IMG/VR virus record: IMGVR_UViG_3300034198_025562
Span: 1-41,854 of that record
Source: a virus
Direction: 5' to 3' (one strand)
Length of the DNA stretch: 41,854 nucleotides
The notes under the pieces are model-generated. The model saw only the letters and a list, made by a program, of their open reading frames with translations, did no database searches and was not told where the DNA came from. The first letter of the stretch is position 1, and every line of letters begins with the position of its first letter. Positions 14,325 to 25,600 of this stretch are shown in pieces. A program made the translations under genes and the position numbers.

Positions 14325-14702
14325 TTACTTCTGTGATGCGTCGTCTTCATACGCTTCGTTCGCCAGGCTACCAGCAAGCTCGTCCGCGATCCCGTCACCA
14401 TCGGTGTCGATCGCCGACCCTGAGATGTGGGAGGTGGAATTCTGCTCCGCCTTAAAGGCCTTTGCCTTGCCGACGCCAAACTTTGCGTCCTCCGGGTTGA
14501 GGGCTCGCACGATTACCTGGAGGCACGCAGCAAGACCGGCCGACATAACCATTCGGAAGTCCCCGTCAGAGATATCAAGAAGCGGCACGCCCAACCCAAG
14601 GGCAACCGCGATTGAGACGGCAAGGAAGGCTCTTGCGGCCTCCAAAAGCATCTCGTCAATACCAGTGTTGTTCACAAGCCAAAGAACTGCGTTCTTAATC
14701 AT
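14325..14702 (-). CDS. Holin, r1t-like, with Ca-binding-like tail
   Basis: 125 residues next to the endolysin. Two hydrophobic helices (about 21-43, ARAFLAVSIAVALGLGVPLL, and about 50-67, VMSAGLAACLQVIV) match the layout of r1t-type holins, which make lethal membrane holes. The C-terminal half is soluble and charged, and contains IDTDGDGIADEL, a DxDGDGxxDE loop like those in EF-hand, dockerin and thrombospondin-3 repeats, which would bind calcium; this is unusual for a holin. Ribosome site AGAGAGGA precedes ATG 14702. Only 15 bases separate it from the endolysin stop. Confidence 0.7.
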   Translation of the reverse strand: MIKNAVLWLVNNTGIDEMLLEAARAFLAVSIAVALGLGVPLLDISDGDFRMVMSAGLAACLQVIVRALNPEDAKFGVGKAKAFKAEQNSTSHISGSAIDTDGDGIADELAGSLANEAYEDDASQK

Positions 14703-14717
14703 TATTCAAAATCCTCT

Positions 14718-15341
14718 CTACTTCTTCTCTATGATGATGACGTGCTGGAACGGAGGGGCATTGTGCTCGCCGGAGGCACGCTTTGAGTCGGCAATTGCCT
14801 TCAGCTGGGCCTCTGTAACCTTGACGCCGAACTGCTCCTTGCCCTTGCCTGATCGCGTTGGACAGGCCCACTGCCACCCCTCAACCGCATCCCATGCGGC
14901 GGCGGTCATGTGACCATATCCCTGAGTGATGTGCGTCTTGTCCTTCTTGGACCAGTAAGATGCCCAGCCTGCGTGCCAGGCGCTAACCTCTAACTCCTTG
15001 GGATATCCGATTGGCTGCTGAACCCAAACAATCAGAGCGGCGCCATTCTCGCAGCTCTTCACAACATCAGACCAGTCCTTTGCAAAGCGGGCATTAGCAC
15101 CAAGCACCCTGGCGGCCTTCATGAGGTCTCCAAGGGAAGATCCGTTGTCTGAGACCCCTTGCTTATCCTTGTGCCCGGTTGCCTTTTCCTTGGCGGCGAT
15201 GCCCTGCGCTGCAGAGAAATCCTTGCCCGCTTCGTACTGAAAAACCCAGGAAACAGCGGCGGCTACACTTGATGGCCCGCAGTCGTCAAGAATTCCGCCC
15301 TTTTCCTCGTGGTCAAGCTGAGACTTTACCTTGAACTTCAT
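14718..15341 (-). CDS. Endolysin, C39-like cysteine peptidase
   Basis: 207 residues with the papain/C39-like layout: DDCGPSSVAAAVSW with candidate nucleophile Cys21 in the first helix, and GYGHMTAAAWD with His144 and Asp151. Phage lysins of actinobacterial phages often carry such an N-terminal peptidase, which cuts peptide bonds of peptidoglycan. There is no signal peptide and no evident cell-wall-binding domain, so export would rely on the adjacent holin. AGGGGG precedes ATG 15341. Substrate specificity cannot be read from sequence; a non-lytic structural peptidase is a less likely alternative. Confidence 0.7.
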   Translation of the reverse strand: MKFKVKSQLDHEEKGGILDDCGPSSVAAAVSWVFQYEAGKDFSAAQGIAAKEKATGHKDKQGVSDNGSSLGDLMKAARVLGANARFAKDWSDVVKSCENGAALIVWVQQPIGYPKELEVSAWHAGWASYWSKKDKTHITQGYGHMTAAAWDAVEGWQWACPTRSGKGKEQFGVKVTEAQLKAIADSKRASGEHNAPPFQHVIIIEKK

Positions 15342-15378
15342 GAAACCCCCTAACTATAGCCCCGTCTGGAGCAATGTT

Positions 15379-15402
15379 AGTATACAGTTCACAGCAAGCT
15401 GT
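15379..15402 (-). promoter_or_regulatory. Weak promoter and dyad before endolysin
   Basis: TATACT (15384-15379) on the minus strand lies 38 bases before ATG 15341, and ACAGC-AA-GCTGT (15391-15402) forms a small dyad just upstream. No convincing -35 is seen. It could allow lysis genes to be transcribed apart from the long tail operon. Confidence 0.25.
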
Positions 15403-15404
15403 TT

Positions 15405-18400
15405 CTAGCCTTCTAGTTCTGCTATTTTCTTTTCTGCACGCTCAAGCCTAGCCCTAAGGTCTTTTGATGTCTCGATCAGTGCGTAGATAAGGTGCTGAGT
15501 GCTTACGGTGGCCATTGAATCACTGTCTGCCGGAGAAAACGCAACTGGTAGATGCTCTTCAATCTCCTGGGCGATAACACCAATAACCCTGCCATCGCCC
15601 CCGCCAATGTAACCATCATCCTTGATCTTCTGATTGTTCCATTCAAAAGAATACAAATTTATCTTATCGATTGACGAAGGGTCTATCGAGTACTCCTCTA
15701 TGCTGTGCTTGTAGTTAATATCCGAAGCGGTTAGTGTTTGACCTCCAGTAATTGACCCGCTTGCCTGCGTGTTTCCCGAGCTGTTAACTCTCAATCTTGG
15801 CGTAAACGTCCCCGGACTACCCGCAGCCCAATGCCCAAGGTCGATCCTATTGTTGGTAGGAACCGCAAAGTCCCCCTCGGCAGCGTTTGCTGAAACTAGA
15901 AGCGCTGGCTCTCCGTCCGGGTTAATTACCAGATTATCAAGAATTGGCCCAACTGCGGTCATTTCACCCGATCCGTTGACGACAAATTTTCCGCTCCCGA
16001 TGTTTATCCCGCCACCGGTAATGTTCATGTTTGTGGCCTGAACCTCTCCGGTGGTATAGGCAACAAACTCTCCGCCAAGGTTTATGAACCCATCAGTAAT
16101 AGATATGTCGCTTGCTGAAACGGAACCACTGTTGTCAACAGTAAACGTTCCGTTTCCAAGATCTATTGAACCGCCGGTAAATGCGCCACCCGTGATATCT
16201 ATGCTTGAAGCAGTAACATTTCCATTAAAGTCAACGGTAAAGTTCGGTGACTGTATGGCATTAGTGTCTGACTTCGTCTCGATTGATCCGGCAGGCGTAA
16301 CCTGCGCAAATGCCACATTTCCGCTTCCGCCAGTAAATCTTATGACCTTCCCGTTTGCCACCGTACCGTTTGTGTCACTTTGGGGTGAAATATCCCCAGA
16401 TGAAATGCCTGCAATCCTGATTGTCTTGCCCGTAGTTGCGTTTCCATAGCCATCTGCGTTGGTCGAGCTTGTGAGCTGAACGAGCGAGTATGGAGTTGAG
16501 GTAGACGACGGATGCGTGTAGTTGATTGTCCTGTAGTTGTTTGCATCAGCGCCAGCGCCAGCAGAGGCAAGAGCCTGATTCGCTGCAGTCAATCCAGATA
16601 TTACAATAGTCTTCCCATTGTCTATTTTGGCACCAGAAACTATGGTGCCAATTGGAACAAGCGTGACAGGAGATCCTGCGGTTCCACCTGAAACTGTCAT
16701 ACCATAGGTAACAGTTGATCTATTTGTCGCGGTTCCCGTAGTCGTGACGATCGAAGTATTTGCCCCAGAAGCTAGTGCAACGGTAAACATTTTTCCGTTT
16801 GTCGCCGTGCCCGAGGAGGGTTTGCTCGCAACATTTGCGGTTGTCAGGGAGTAGCTGAATGTAAGTGGATTTCCTGTCGTAGCAATAGATGTTGCAAGGA
16901 AAAAGCCGTCATATGGTGCGCCAAGCCCGGAAACTGAAACGGTGTCGTCGTTAATAAATCCGTGCGGCTTGTCGGTCACGCAGGTGACAACGTTACTGGT
17001 TACCGAGTACGATGTTACTGAAACCTGGTTTGACAATACCTTTCTTGAACCGTTGTAGGTGGCGCTGGTTGCTGCAATTTCCACGAAGTCGCCGGGGATA
17101 AATCCGTTCGGCTGGGCGGTGGAAATTATCCCATATCTCTTCTCAGTGCTGTTGTCGTATACGGCAAACGTAAACGCTCCGTATGTTTCGTTCGTCACAC
17201 CGTCAAATACCCCTGGGTCCTCGGAAACTCCAGACCCAACAACAATCTTGGTCGCCATTGCAACGCTGACGCTTGAGGTCCCAGTACCAGATGAGGCCTG
17301 CCTAAGATTTGAGTATCCAGCTGGAGCGGTGTATGTCTGAGGGGTATCATCCTGCGCGATGGCTGCAACCACCATGGAATTTGCTATCGGTGTTGTTGTC
17401 GCAGGGGGATTAGGGTCTCCGTTTGTCGTCAATGAGTCAGTTGTTGCTGGGGTCGTGTAGGCTATCGTCCTCCCCGATGCCGGTCTAAATATCATTCCAA
17501 CTGCAGCAGTTGCCAGAGCGGTAAACCCTGAAACCACAAGGTCTGGAACTGGAAGCGATGCTACTGGGTAAACAAAAATTGCTGCCCCGGGATCTGTTGG
17601 AAGAGTTGCAATACGCTGCCAGCTAGATAGTGGCGCCAAAAGTACAGTAGCGGCGGCGTTGTCGTCGGTGCCCGTTCCCGGCCAAATGGCTGGATTCAAG
17701 GCGCCCACAGGGTTTACCAGGCTGTCTGCAGAGTATACATTGACCACGGTGGTTCCCGGCAAACTTGACTGGATTCCTAAATAGTTTGCAAAGCCAGTGG
17801 GGGCGGATGAAGAGATTCCATCGTCATCAAGGCTTCCAAACGCAACAACCGCTGAATTTTCAATGGAAACCGAAACCGAAGGAGAGTCCGGCATGCCAGT
17901 TGACGCAAGCTGCTGAGCACTTGTTTGAACTGTGCAGTTTCTGTATGCCCGAGCGATTGAAGCGCTTGCTGTGGAGATACCGGTAACAGCAAGTGACGTG
18001 TCTGGAGTGTCGCCCATAGTTTTTGCCCACAACTTCGCATAGTGGCTACCATTCGTCATTGATTGAAGCTCAGTCCACCCAGCAGAAGACGTTGACGGCA
18101 GGGAGCCGTCTGACGCTGCGTATACAAGAACTACGTCGCCCTTGGCTGTCACGGGAAGGCTGGCCGTTCCGGTAGTAGAGCCAGCAAAATTTGTTGAAAC
18201 AGATCCTACAAATGCTACTCCATTGGTTATGCTTGTTGCCGTATCCGAACCAACAGTAACCGCTACCAGGTCACCTATGGCCAATGATGCCTGAGGCATC
18301 GATACTGTCATTACCGAGCCTGACGTGTTTGCCGATATGTTTGCCGCCTGAACGCTCGGTGCTGCTGGTGTTGCTGTTGAGACCGTATATGACTGAGTCC

Positions 18401-21400
18401 TTATAACCTCAAGGTTGGTTCTTGTTGCCGTTGTTCCAGAATTTAATGCCACCCCGAGACCGGAAACCTTTATCGATTCCGCTGCGGAAATACCGTGATA
18501 TCTCTTTGTTCTTACCGTTGCGACATTGCCAACCCTTGCAAAAGACTCAATCTCAGAGCCGTAATCGTAAGCAACCCGAGACGATCCATCCATGGTCGAT
18601 GTGTTTGAGACATTTACAATATCCCCTGGAAGAATCGAGTGGGGCGCTGTCGATACAAGGGTTCCGTATGTATCCGTTCCCGCCGTCGGGGAAAGATCTG
18701 TTCCGCCCGCAGCAGGAACTCCTTGTGCCTTTAGCGATATCGCGCTGCTAATGCTTGAGATTGCTACGTCTGTAACATTTGCATCAACGTCCGAATTTAG
18801 TACCGTAACTAGGTCTCCTGATGCGAACGGGTGCCACTGAAGCGATCTAAGGGAGGAGAGGCTTCCCCACTTTGTTTTATGGGTAATCCACTCGTCTGTA
18901 TGTGAAACAGGAACACCAGTAAGATTCATTGACGCGTCTACGCCTGCTATCGTAAGGAGATCTCCAGGCGAGATCCCGTGCTTGTTTTCAAGACTTAGAG
19001 CGCCCGTGGTGCCGTTTTTCACCTTCCTGGACGTGGGGACATCTATCGCTGAAATGGTCCTTGATCCGTCGAAGCCTGCGCCGACCCCAGCAATGATTGC
19101 CAGGTTCCCTGCCGCAACCCCGGCCGTAGTTCCGGTCCACAATGTTGCGGCAGTACCGGACTTATGCTTGTAGACAGCGGTTGTTGTACCGAGGGTTGCG
19201 CCCCACCTTGAGTCGATAGTTATCTTTCCAGACTTTATGACACCAGCGTCAATTCCCGCAGAGGATATCAATCCGCTGGTAATTGAATTAAGAACAATGT
19301 CTGCGGTATTAATTGCGTTTTCCCATGAAGTGCCCCCGACAGCGACCTTCCTCAGTCCTGGTGGTGTCCCGCCGAGGTGGTAAACAATCATTCCCTCAGG
19401 GTAAATAGATCTTAGGGATGCAATATTTTCTATATCTGGCAGATTGAGGCCGCTAATGATTTGCAACGGTCTAAGGCTTGACTCAAGTTTTTCTATTGAA
19501 ACAGAACCGTCCTGAAGCTCGGGTGATACTGTATTAGGAGAAATTGGCGCGGTTGCTTCCGAGTATCCGCTAAAAGTTCCGTTGGTTGATATGGCGCGAA
19601 CCCTGTACCTATACCCAAGAGCAGGTATCAATCCAGAGTCGTTCACATATGTGGCATTTGTATTTTGAATTGTTCTAAAGTCGTTGAAGGCGTAATAGGC
19701 AAGTCCGTCTACTTCGGATTCCTCTACTGTGCCGCTCTCAAGGCAAACATACTCAAAGCTGTTTGTGTATGTCTGGCTAACAAGCCACTGACCGTTTAAC
19801 GTAAGTAAGGTTTCGTCTATGGTTTCAATTTCTATCCTTACAACATCGTTTGCAACAAGACCATGGGAGTCAGAGGTGTTGACTGTTACTGTGCTTCCGG
19901 ACCTGGATACACTTGAGATGTCCTTGTATATTGCGTCCTGCCTCTGGACCTCGAAAGACGCAAGGTTTTTGTTGACCTCAACGTCTTGGTCGAATGTCCA
20001 GGCGAGGGATACCGATTTGTCATTTGCGGAAACGGAAATACTAGACGGAGTCTCGGGCCTTGGCGGAATTGGGTTTACCTGGTCAAGCTCCTTGATCTTT
20101 TCGCTTAGCCTGATAAACGCACTTCTTTGCAGCCTGATGTCACCACCAACAGTAATTGTATAAACAACGTCCATTCCCATCATTCTTGCCTGGACCGCCT
20201 TAACGATCAGCGGCTTCGCAACCCCGAGAAGCGTCCAGAGGAACGGGATAACGTCGCCGACCTCAGGAACTGGATACGCTGTCCCGTTGGCGCTTGACGG
20301 TCGCATTTCGAATGTGTAGGACTCTATCGGGAGGCCGTTCTCCTTCCAGAATCCTTCCGCAGAAAGCTCCGCATCCTCGAGTGTCTCCACTCGCTCGTCA
20401 GTAATTGCCGCCTCTACTATCTTTCCATTAGTGGCCCATATGCCTGGAACGAAATCGTAGTCGACATACTGAACGGGATTCCCGCTCTGGTCGGTGAGAG
20501 CTACCTTGTTGCCGTTTTCGTCCTTGGTCCTGAATACAGCATAAAGATGAAGCCTGTTTACCGATGCACCAGACTCTACAGGGCTCGTTGGAACTTCCAT
20601 CTCGTAAATTGGTACGGAGTATGAAACAGAGTCCTCAAAATCCCCATATCCCATTAAACCGGTTATCTGGGTTGCGCTCCAGTCGGTGAAGGATGCGCTT
20701 CCGCTCTGCTGATCCGTGCAGGACCCCCGGAGTCCAAAGTTTACGGCGTTTGCCGGGGCCTCAACTATTTTCCATATTCTTTCCCAGGCATAGACCGACT
20801 CACCAGTGAGGCTTCCAATGCTGGTTGAGCTGATGACCCCTCCCGCAGTGTTGTACCAATCAACATGCGCACCCCACCTGCCTTGATGCGCGCCAACATG
20901 CCCACGAACAGAAATGAAGTACTTAAGCCCAGGGGAGGTCGTTACCCTGCTGGCTGCGCTTGTCTCGATTGCTGTGCTGGCCGTACTAGACATAACGCTG
21001 TAACCTGCGCCGTACGGTCCGCTCGATGAGGATTGAAGGGTAAATCCTGAACTAGATGTCCAGCCATCAAGGTTTCCATCATAAAGACCATTGACAACCA
21101 ACTCCTTTGGGGTCTTCGCCCTGTAGTGGAGCTTGCAGGAGTAGGCGCCAGCCCCGTCTAGTTGACCCCTGTCTATCCAGTATTCCGCTCCAGTCTTCTC
21201 AGATATATAGTCCAGTGCGTTTCTTAGCGTTCTTCCGCCAAACTGCTCTGCGTTTGCGGTGTCGCTTTCTGGGAGGTATGGGCTAAATCTGTACTGGGTA
21301 TCTACTGGCTCAATTTCCGATGAAACGTCAAGGTCTATTTGGGTAAGCCATGTCTTGTCAAAAAGTCCACCAAAAAGCGATACTGGGTACAGCAGGCCCC

Positions 21401-22658
21401 TGATCCCGTCCTCGCCAGTGCCAACTCTGTAGTATCCTTCGTCAAACCAGTTCCCTACAAGCGTTTCAGTGCTGGCGGTGGTTGACGTCAAGGCGTCAAG
21501 CTTAAACATCTCGCCGTCCGCATATCCCCTTGGTGACCCGTAAAACAACTCCCATGGTGATCCGGTTGAGGAGTAGCTCTTGATATACGCAACCCCTCCA
21601 GATGTCAGGAATGCGTTGGTTGTCGATGCCGACCCGTTATCGCCAGTGTTCTTGTAGGTGATTTTGTTTGAGGACGGGACAGACTCTATGACAACTGCGT
21701 CTTCTGTTGAAACAGAAAATCCAGGAGTTTGCGGAATTGTCACTACAATTGGGTCGCCAGCAGAAAGGCCGTGCGGGTTTTCCGTCTGGATTGTTACTGC
21801 ATTTGAGCTCCTAGATGCGGAAGTTATCTTTATCTGCGAAAGGAGGGACTTTGATGACCTTGCAAGATAACTTGTCGTTTCTGATCCAGAGCCCGCTGTT
21901 TTAATTATGTAAACATTATGCCCGCTTGCTTTCGACGCGCTCTTCCATTTCACCTTTATGTTTTGCGTGGCTGTCCCCGCGGAGAGCGTGATCGTGTACG
22001 GCTTTGTTACTGGTCCAAGTTGCGGCGTGTTTCCGTCCCTTCCTGGGATTGTGCTTGACTCTGCCTGAATCCTTATCTCGTATGTTCCATCGGAAAGGCT
22101 ACCGCCAGTGGACTGCGACGTTGCGGAGAGTCCGTCAACCTGGCCAACAATCTGCGGAAATTGACCAATAAGAGTGTATGTGGTGTTTGTGCTGCCAGAA
22201 ATAAGATCAATATCCCTGGAGTCTCGCGGCGCGTAATAGTCGGCAATGATGTGCTCTTCCAGCATTACGGTGTTGTCAGCGCACTCGATATCCTGAGTTA
22301 CCGAACCACCCTGCCTTGCCGTGGACACCCTTGTGACAACGCCTGAGAATAAAACCGTGTCTGGGCTGGTAGAAGTGTCAAATATGATGACCTCGGTCTT
22401 GTTGGGGATCTCAATGATAAAGGACTCGTCTGCTATTGCGGCATTGACCTTGTCCGCAAACGTTGCTCCCGTGTAGTCATAGACTAGGCTTGAAGAGCTC
22501 GGTAGAATGGTCCAAAGCTTTATTGAGGAGTTTGCGCTCGTGCCCTCGCTGTTGCTCTCCCACGTCAAATTCTCGTAGTCCACGCGGGAGCTGATGTCAT
22601 AGAAGGCGGCGGCTTGCCCCTCGTACTTCAGCCTTGCAAATATCCTTACCGTTGCCAT
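15405..22658 (-). CDS. Giant baseplate/tail fibre protein with S74 chaperone
   Basis: 2,417 residues. The first about 170 residues are beta-rich and look like a tail-tip (Tal/Dit-like) attachment region. Residues about 865-1060 are FN3-like (SVSLAWTFDQDVEVN, YRYRVRAIS). Many HG-x3-GD-x-V modules (for example HGLSAGDPIVV, HGISPGDLLTI, HGFINDDTVSV) recur from about 300 to 1950. Near 2145-2240 are repeats of the kind F-x-VD-x2-G-x-V-x-ASDI-x-ITGG. The C-terminal 106 residues are a peptidase S74 intramolecular chaperone with SDINYK: Ser2312 and Lys2317 have the catalytic spacing for self-cleavage after trimer folding. Likely host recognition fibre. GGGAAGGA precedes ATG 22658, which abuts the tape-measure stop. 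Confidence 0.85.
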   Translation of the reverse strand: MATVRIFARLKYEGQAAAFYDISSRVDYENLTWESNSEGTSANSSIKLWTILPSSSSLVYDYTGATFADKVNAAIADESFIIEIPNKTEVIIFDTSTSPDTVLFSGVVTRVSTARQGGSVTQDIECADNTVMLEEHIIADYYAPRDSRDIDLISGSTNTTYTLIGQFPQIVGQVDGLSATSQSTGGSLSDGTYEIRIQAESSTIPGRDGNTPQLGPVTKPYTITLSAGTATQNIKVKWKSASKASGHNVYIIKTAGSGSETTSYLARSSKSLLSQIKITSASRSSNAVTIQTENPHGLSAGDPIVVTIPQTPGFSVSTEDAVVIESVPSSNKITYKNTGDNGSASTTNAFLTSGGVAYIKSYSSTGSPWELFYGSPRGYADGEMFKLDALTSTTASTETLVGNWFDEGYYRVGTGEDGIRGLLYPVSLFGGLFDKTWLTQIDLDVSSEIEPVDTQYRFSPYLPESDTANAEQFGGRTLRNALDYISEKTGAEYWIDRGQLDGAGAYSCKLHYRAKTPKELVVNGLYDGNLDGWTSSSGFTLQSSSSGPYGAGYSVMSSTASTAIETSAASRVTTSPGLKYFISVRGHVGAHQGRWGAHVDWYNTAGGVISSTSIGSLTGESVYAWERIWKIVEAPANAVNFGLRGSCTDQQSGSASFTDWSATQITGLMGYGDFEDSVSYSVPIYEMEVPTSPVESGASVNRLHLYAVFRTKDENGNKVALTDQSGNPVQYVDYDFVPGIWATNGKIVEAAITDERVETLEDAELSAEGFWKENGLPIESYTFEMRPSSANGTAYPVPEVGDVIPFLWTLLGVAKPLIVKAVQARMMGMDVVYTITVGGDIRLQRSAFIRLSEKIKELDQVNPIPPRPETPSSISVSANDKSVSLAWTFDQDVEVNKNLASFEVQRQDAIYKDISSVSRSGSTVTVNTSDSHGLVANDVVRIEIETIDETLLTLNGQWLVSQTYTNSFEYVCLESGTVEESEVDGLAYYAFNDFRTIQNTNATYVNDSGLIPALGYRYRVRAISTNGTFSGYSEATAPISPNTVSPELQDGSVSIEKLESSLRPLQIISGLNLPDIENIASLRSIYPEGMIVYHLGGTPPGLRKVAVGGTSWENAINTADIVLNSITSGLISSAGIDAGVIKSGKITIDSRWGATLGTTTAVYKHKSGTAATLWTGTTAGVAAGNLAIIAGVGAGFDGSRTISAIDVPTSRKVKNGTTGALSLENKHGISPGDLLTIAGVDASMNLTGVPVSHTDEWITHKTKWGSLSSLRSLQWHPFASGDLVTVLNSDVDANVTDVAISSISSAISLKAQGVPAAGGTDLSPTAGTDTYGTLVSTAPHSILPGDIVNVSNTSTMDGSSRVAYDYGSEIESFARVGNVATVRTKRYHGISAAESIKVSGLGVALNSGTTATRTNLEVIRTQSYTVSTATPAAPSVQAANISANTSGSVMTVSMPQASLAIGDLVAVTVGSDTATSITNGVAFVGSVSTNFAGSTTGTASLPVTAKGDVVLVYAASDGSLPSTSSAGWTELQSMTNGSHYAKLWAKTMGDTPDTSLAVTGISTASASIARAYRNCTVQTSAQQLASTGMPDSPSVSVSIENSAVVAFGSLDDDGISSSAPTGFANYLGIQSSLPGTTVVNVYSADSLVNPVGALNPAIWPGTGTDDNAAATVLLAPLSSWQRIATLPTDPGAAIFVYPVASLPVPDLVVSGFTALATAAVGMIFRPASGRTIAYTTPATTDSLTTNGDPNPPATTTPIANSMVVAAIAQDDTPQTYTAPAGYSNLRQASSGTGTSSVSVAMATKIVVGSGVSEDPGVFDGVTNETYGAFTFAVYDNSTEKRYGIISTAQPNGFIPGDFVEIAATSATYNGSRKVLSNQVSVTSYSVTSNVVTCVTDKPHGFINDDTVSVSGLGAPYDGFFLATSIATTGNPLTFSYSLTTANVASKPSSGTATNGKMFTVALASGANTSIVTTTGTATNRSTVTYGMTVSGGTAGSPVTLVPIGTIVSGAKIDNGKTIVISGLTAANQALASAGAGADANNYRTINYTHPSSTSTPYSLVQLTSSTNADGYGNATTGKTIRIAGISSGDISPQSDTNGTVANGKVIRFTGGSGNVAFAQVTPAGSIETKSDTNAIQSPNFTVDFNGNVTASSIDITGGAFTGGSIDLGNGTFTVDNSGSVSASDISITDGFINLGGEFVAYTTGEVQATNMNITGGGINIGSGKFVVNGSGEMTAVGPILDNLVINPDGEPALLVSANAAEGDFAVPTNNRIDLGHWAAGSPGTFTPRLRVNSSGNTQASGSITGGQTLTASDINYKHSIEEYSIDPSSIDKINLYSFEWNNQKIKDDGYIGGGDGRVIGVIAQEIEEHLPVAFSPADSDSMATVSTQHLIYALIETSKDLRARLERAEKKIAELEG

Positions 22659-25600
22659 TTAAATCCTTCCCACCCCTGAAGACCTGAGCAGCGATCGCTG
22701 CGCCCTCGTGACTTCCTCGGCAAGCTTCCTGATGTCCTGATCGTTTCTTACTGTTGGGTTGTTGATTATAACACTTGCGTTGATTCCACCGCCACCGCCA
22801 CCCGCAGCACCGATCCCGCTGATAGGTCGTATTCTTCTTGGGAATACGCGTGCGACGCCGCCAGGAACAACCTGCAGGGTTTCTCTTCCCGCCTCTCCGA
22901 CCGAGAACATTCCAGGACCCATGATTGTCCCGCCGCTTGCCATCTTTGGTATGTTTCCCGCATATGAACCAAGTCCCTTTACCAATGCTATGTGTGCTAC
23001 CTTGAAAAATGCTTCTACGTCTTTTGACTTAGTGCTCATGTTTGACGCCATATTGTACGCCTGTCCCATTTTACCCAATGGGTTAAAGGAGAACTGGCTA
23101 AGCGCGTTGGACATTATTACACCCCAGTTATACGGGTTCGCACCAGCAGGAGCGCCAAGGGACAACATTCTTCCAAGCTCTTTCCGCATTGCGATGTACC
23201 TAGTTTTTACTGCCTGCTTTATCAGTGCATCGCTTGCGGCGTCCATATTGGCAGCTTCGCCCTTGATCTGGTCTGTGATCTGAACTCCGTGGCCCCTCCA
23301 GTTGTCGTACGCTCTTCCGCCAAGGGAAGAGTCGCTGTTAGGCGCTTGAAATGGAATATCAGGCTCCGTAGGTTCCGGCTCAGTCCCTGGATCGTTAAGT
23401 GACTTGACGGCCCTTCTGAGCCTCTTAAGCTGCTTAATAAATTTGTCAACAACTGTCTTGAGCTTGTCGATGATTACGTTCCATGTCCCCATGAAGTTGT
23501 CGCCAAAGTCTGCGGCGTCAACAATGAGGTCGGCATCAAGGTCCCCAACAAGTGCAAAGCTTTCGCCATATAGTGCCTGTATCTTTGCAATTGCCTCGTC
23601 TCCGGTAATCTTTCCCTTTTCAAGTTGGGCAAGAATGTCCTCCATCCCCTCCTGGAACTTTAGCTTCACAGCCTCAAATTGCTCCTCCAGATCATCAACT
23701 GCGTCAAGGTATGGTGTTGACGTAAGGGCCTCCTCAAGCGCAATTTTCTTCCGCTCAAGCGCAGCCTCTTTCAGCGCTTCTGTTTTTGCTTCCTCTGCCT
23801 CTCGCATCCTCGCCGCGGCCTCAAGAGGGTCGACGCTTGCGTCGTACTGGGAAAGGCGAGCCATTTCAACGTTTCTTGTTGCCTCTCTAATCCTCTTTTC
23901 GATGGCGAGAAGCTTGTTCTTCTTTTCTTGGGCCTCTATCTCGTCCCTCAATGCCTTGACGTTTGTTGTTGTGCCGTCGTAAATTACTTCAAATGTGGCG
24001 TCGAGGTTCTCCTTTGCCTTTTCGAGGTTGTCCTGCATTCTCTTGTCAAAGAGCATCATGATCCTAGTTGAAAGCCTTGAGCTCCACTTTGAAACAGATG
24101 CCCTAAGCTTGTCCACGGCCTCCTGCAGCTTACTGACCTTCTTTTGAGCGTCTTCTGCAGCAGCGCCTGTCCCGTTGAACAATCCGTACGCGTCATTAGT
24201 AAGCTTAATTCCAAGCTCTTTTGCAAGCATCTCAATAGTCTGGAATAGCTGATCTGTGCTTGTAATATCGCCCATCGAGGCGAGCCTTATTGCAAGCTCA
24301 GTAATCGCGGACTTTCCTGCATTCTTATACGCCTCCCAATCTCCGGCACCCTTAGCAACTCTTTGATTCTGACGAGTCATCTCTTCAGAAACCATGGCTA
24401 GCACTGATTGCAGTGATGATGTCTGTTCCTCAGTAAGGGAAAGCCTTGATGAAACACCGCCGAGCAGCTCGTCGGTAGTAGGAAGCGTGTCACCGGTAAG
24501 CATGTTGGCAACAATGTCGTCTGATCGTACGTCAAAGGTGTCAAGGAGTCCGTTTATTTCCTGAACGGTAAGCTTTGTGTCGGCGAAGGCTGCTCTAATT
24601 GCATTAGATTTTTCAACATCAACTGGATCTACTGCTGCTGCTCCTGCCTGTTCACCTGCAACGTCGCGGAGCCCAAGAGAGTCGGCAACGGTATTCCCTA
24701 TTCCTCCGATAAGGTCCATTCCAAGCATTGAGCCAACAATCCCGGCGATCGCCAACGGGATTCCGCCACCAAGTCCAACCGCGGTTGCCCCCGCGGCTGC
24801 AATGCTGCCACCGATAAGCATTCCGCCAAGGTCAAACGTGCTCTCGACTCCAACCCTTGCCGCGTCTTCCCCTGAGGAAATCCTTCCGATGGCGTCCGCG
24901 GCAGTGAATAGGCCCGCAAATAAACCGGTCGGCCCAAGTGCCTTTTTGCCAAGAGAAATAGCCCCCTGACCTCCGGCAATCGCAACTTTCTTTGCCGCCG
25001 CTGCGCTTATCGCAGCACCACCAGTTGCAAGGTTTTTTATTGTTGAGAGCCCAGCTTTGCCTTTCGTCAGCCCGGCAAGAAGAAGCGCGGGAATTCCTAT
25101 GGAAGATATATTTTTTAGTACCGAAGACCCACCGGCGACGATTGCGGTTTTTGCTCCCGCTGCAAAAATCTTTACCGCACCGGCAAACTGACCAACCGCA
25201 GTTTGGAATCTTCCAAACATGCTAACGGGTCCAAGGCCGCTTGAGATCAGCGGGCTTTGAACAGTGAGCCTATTTGCCGCAAAGTCAAGAGCCCTTCCTG
25301 GCAGCGAGGCCGCCCCCTGTGCCTTCTTGGTAAAGTAATTTAGATCCACCATTCGCTTTGTAAGCGGACCGGCGCCGCGCTCAGCAAAATTTCCAACCCC
25401 TGGAATTGCCCTGGTAGCAACAGAATCAAGAACTCTTGCGCCAAGCTTCTGCATGGAGTCGATAACGGCAACCCCCACGTTTCCCGGCCCATAGACGATT
25501 GCCTTCGTCGCAGAGATTGTCGCACGGCCCATGGCGTGGAATACCCTGCTTCCAAGCCTTCTCATTGAATTAACCATTGACTCCGCAAGGTTTCCAGGGC

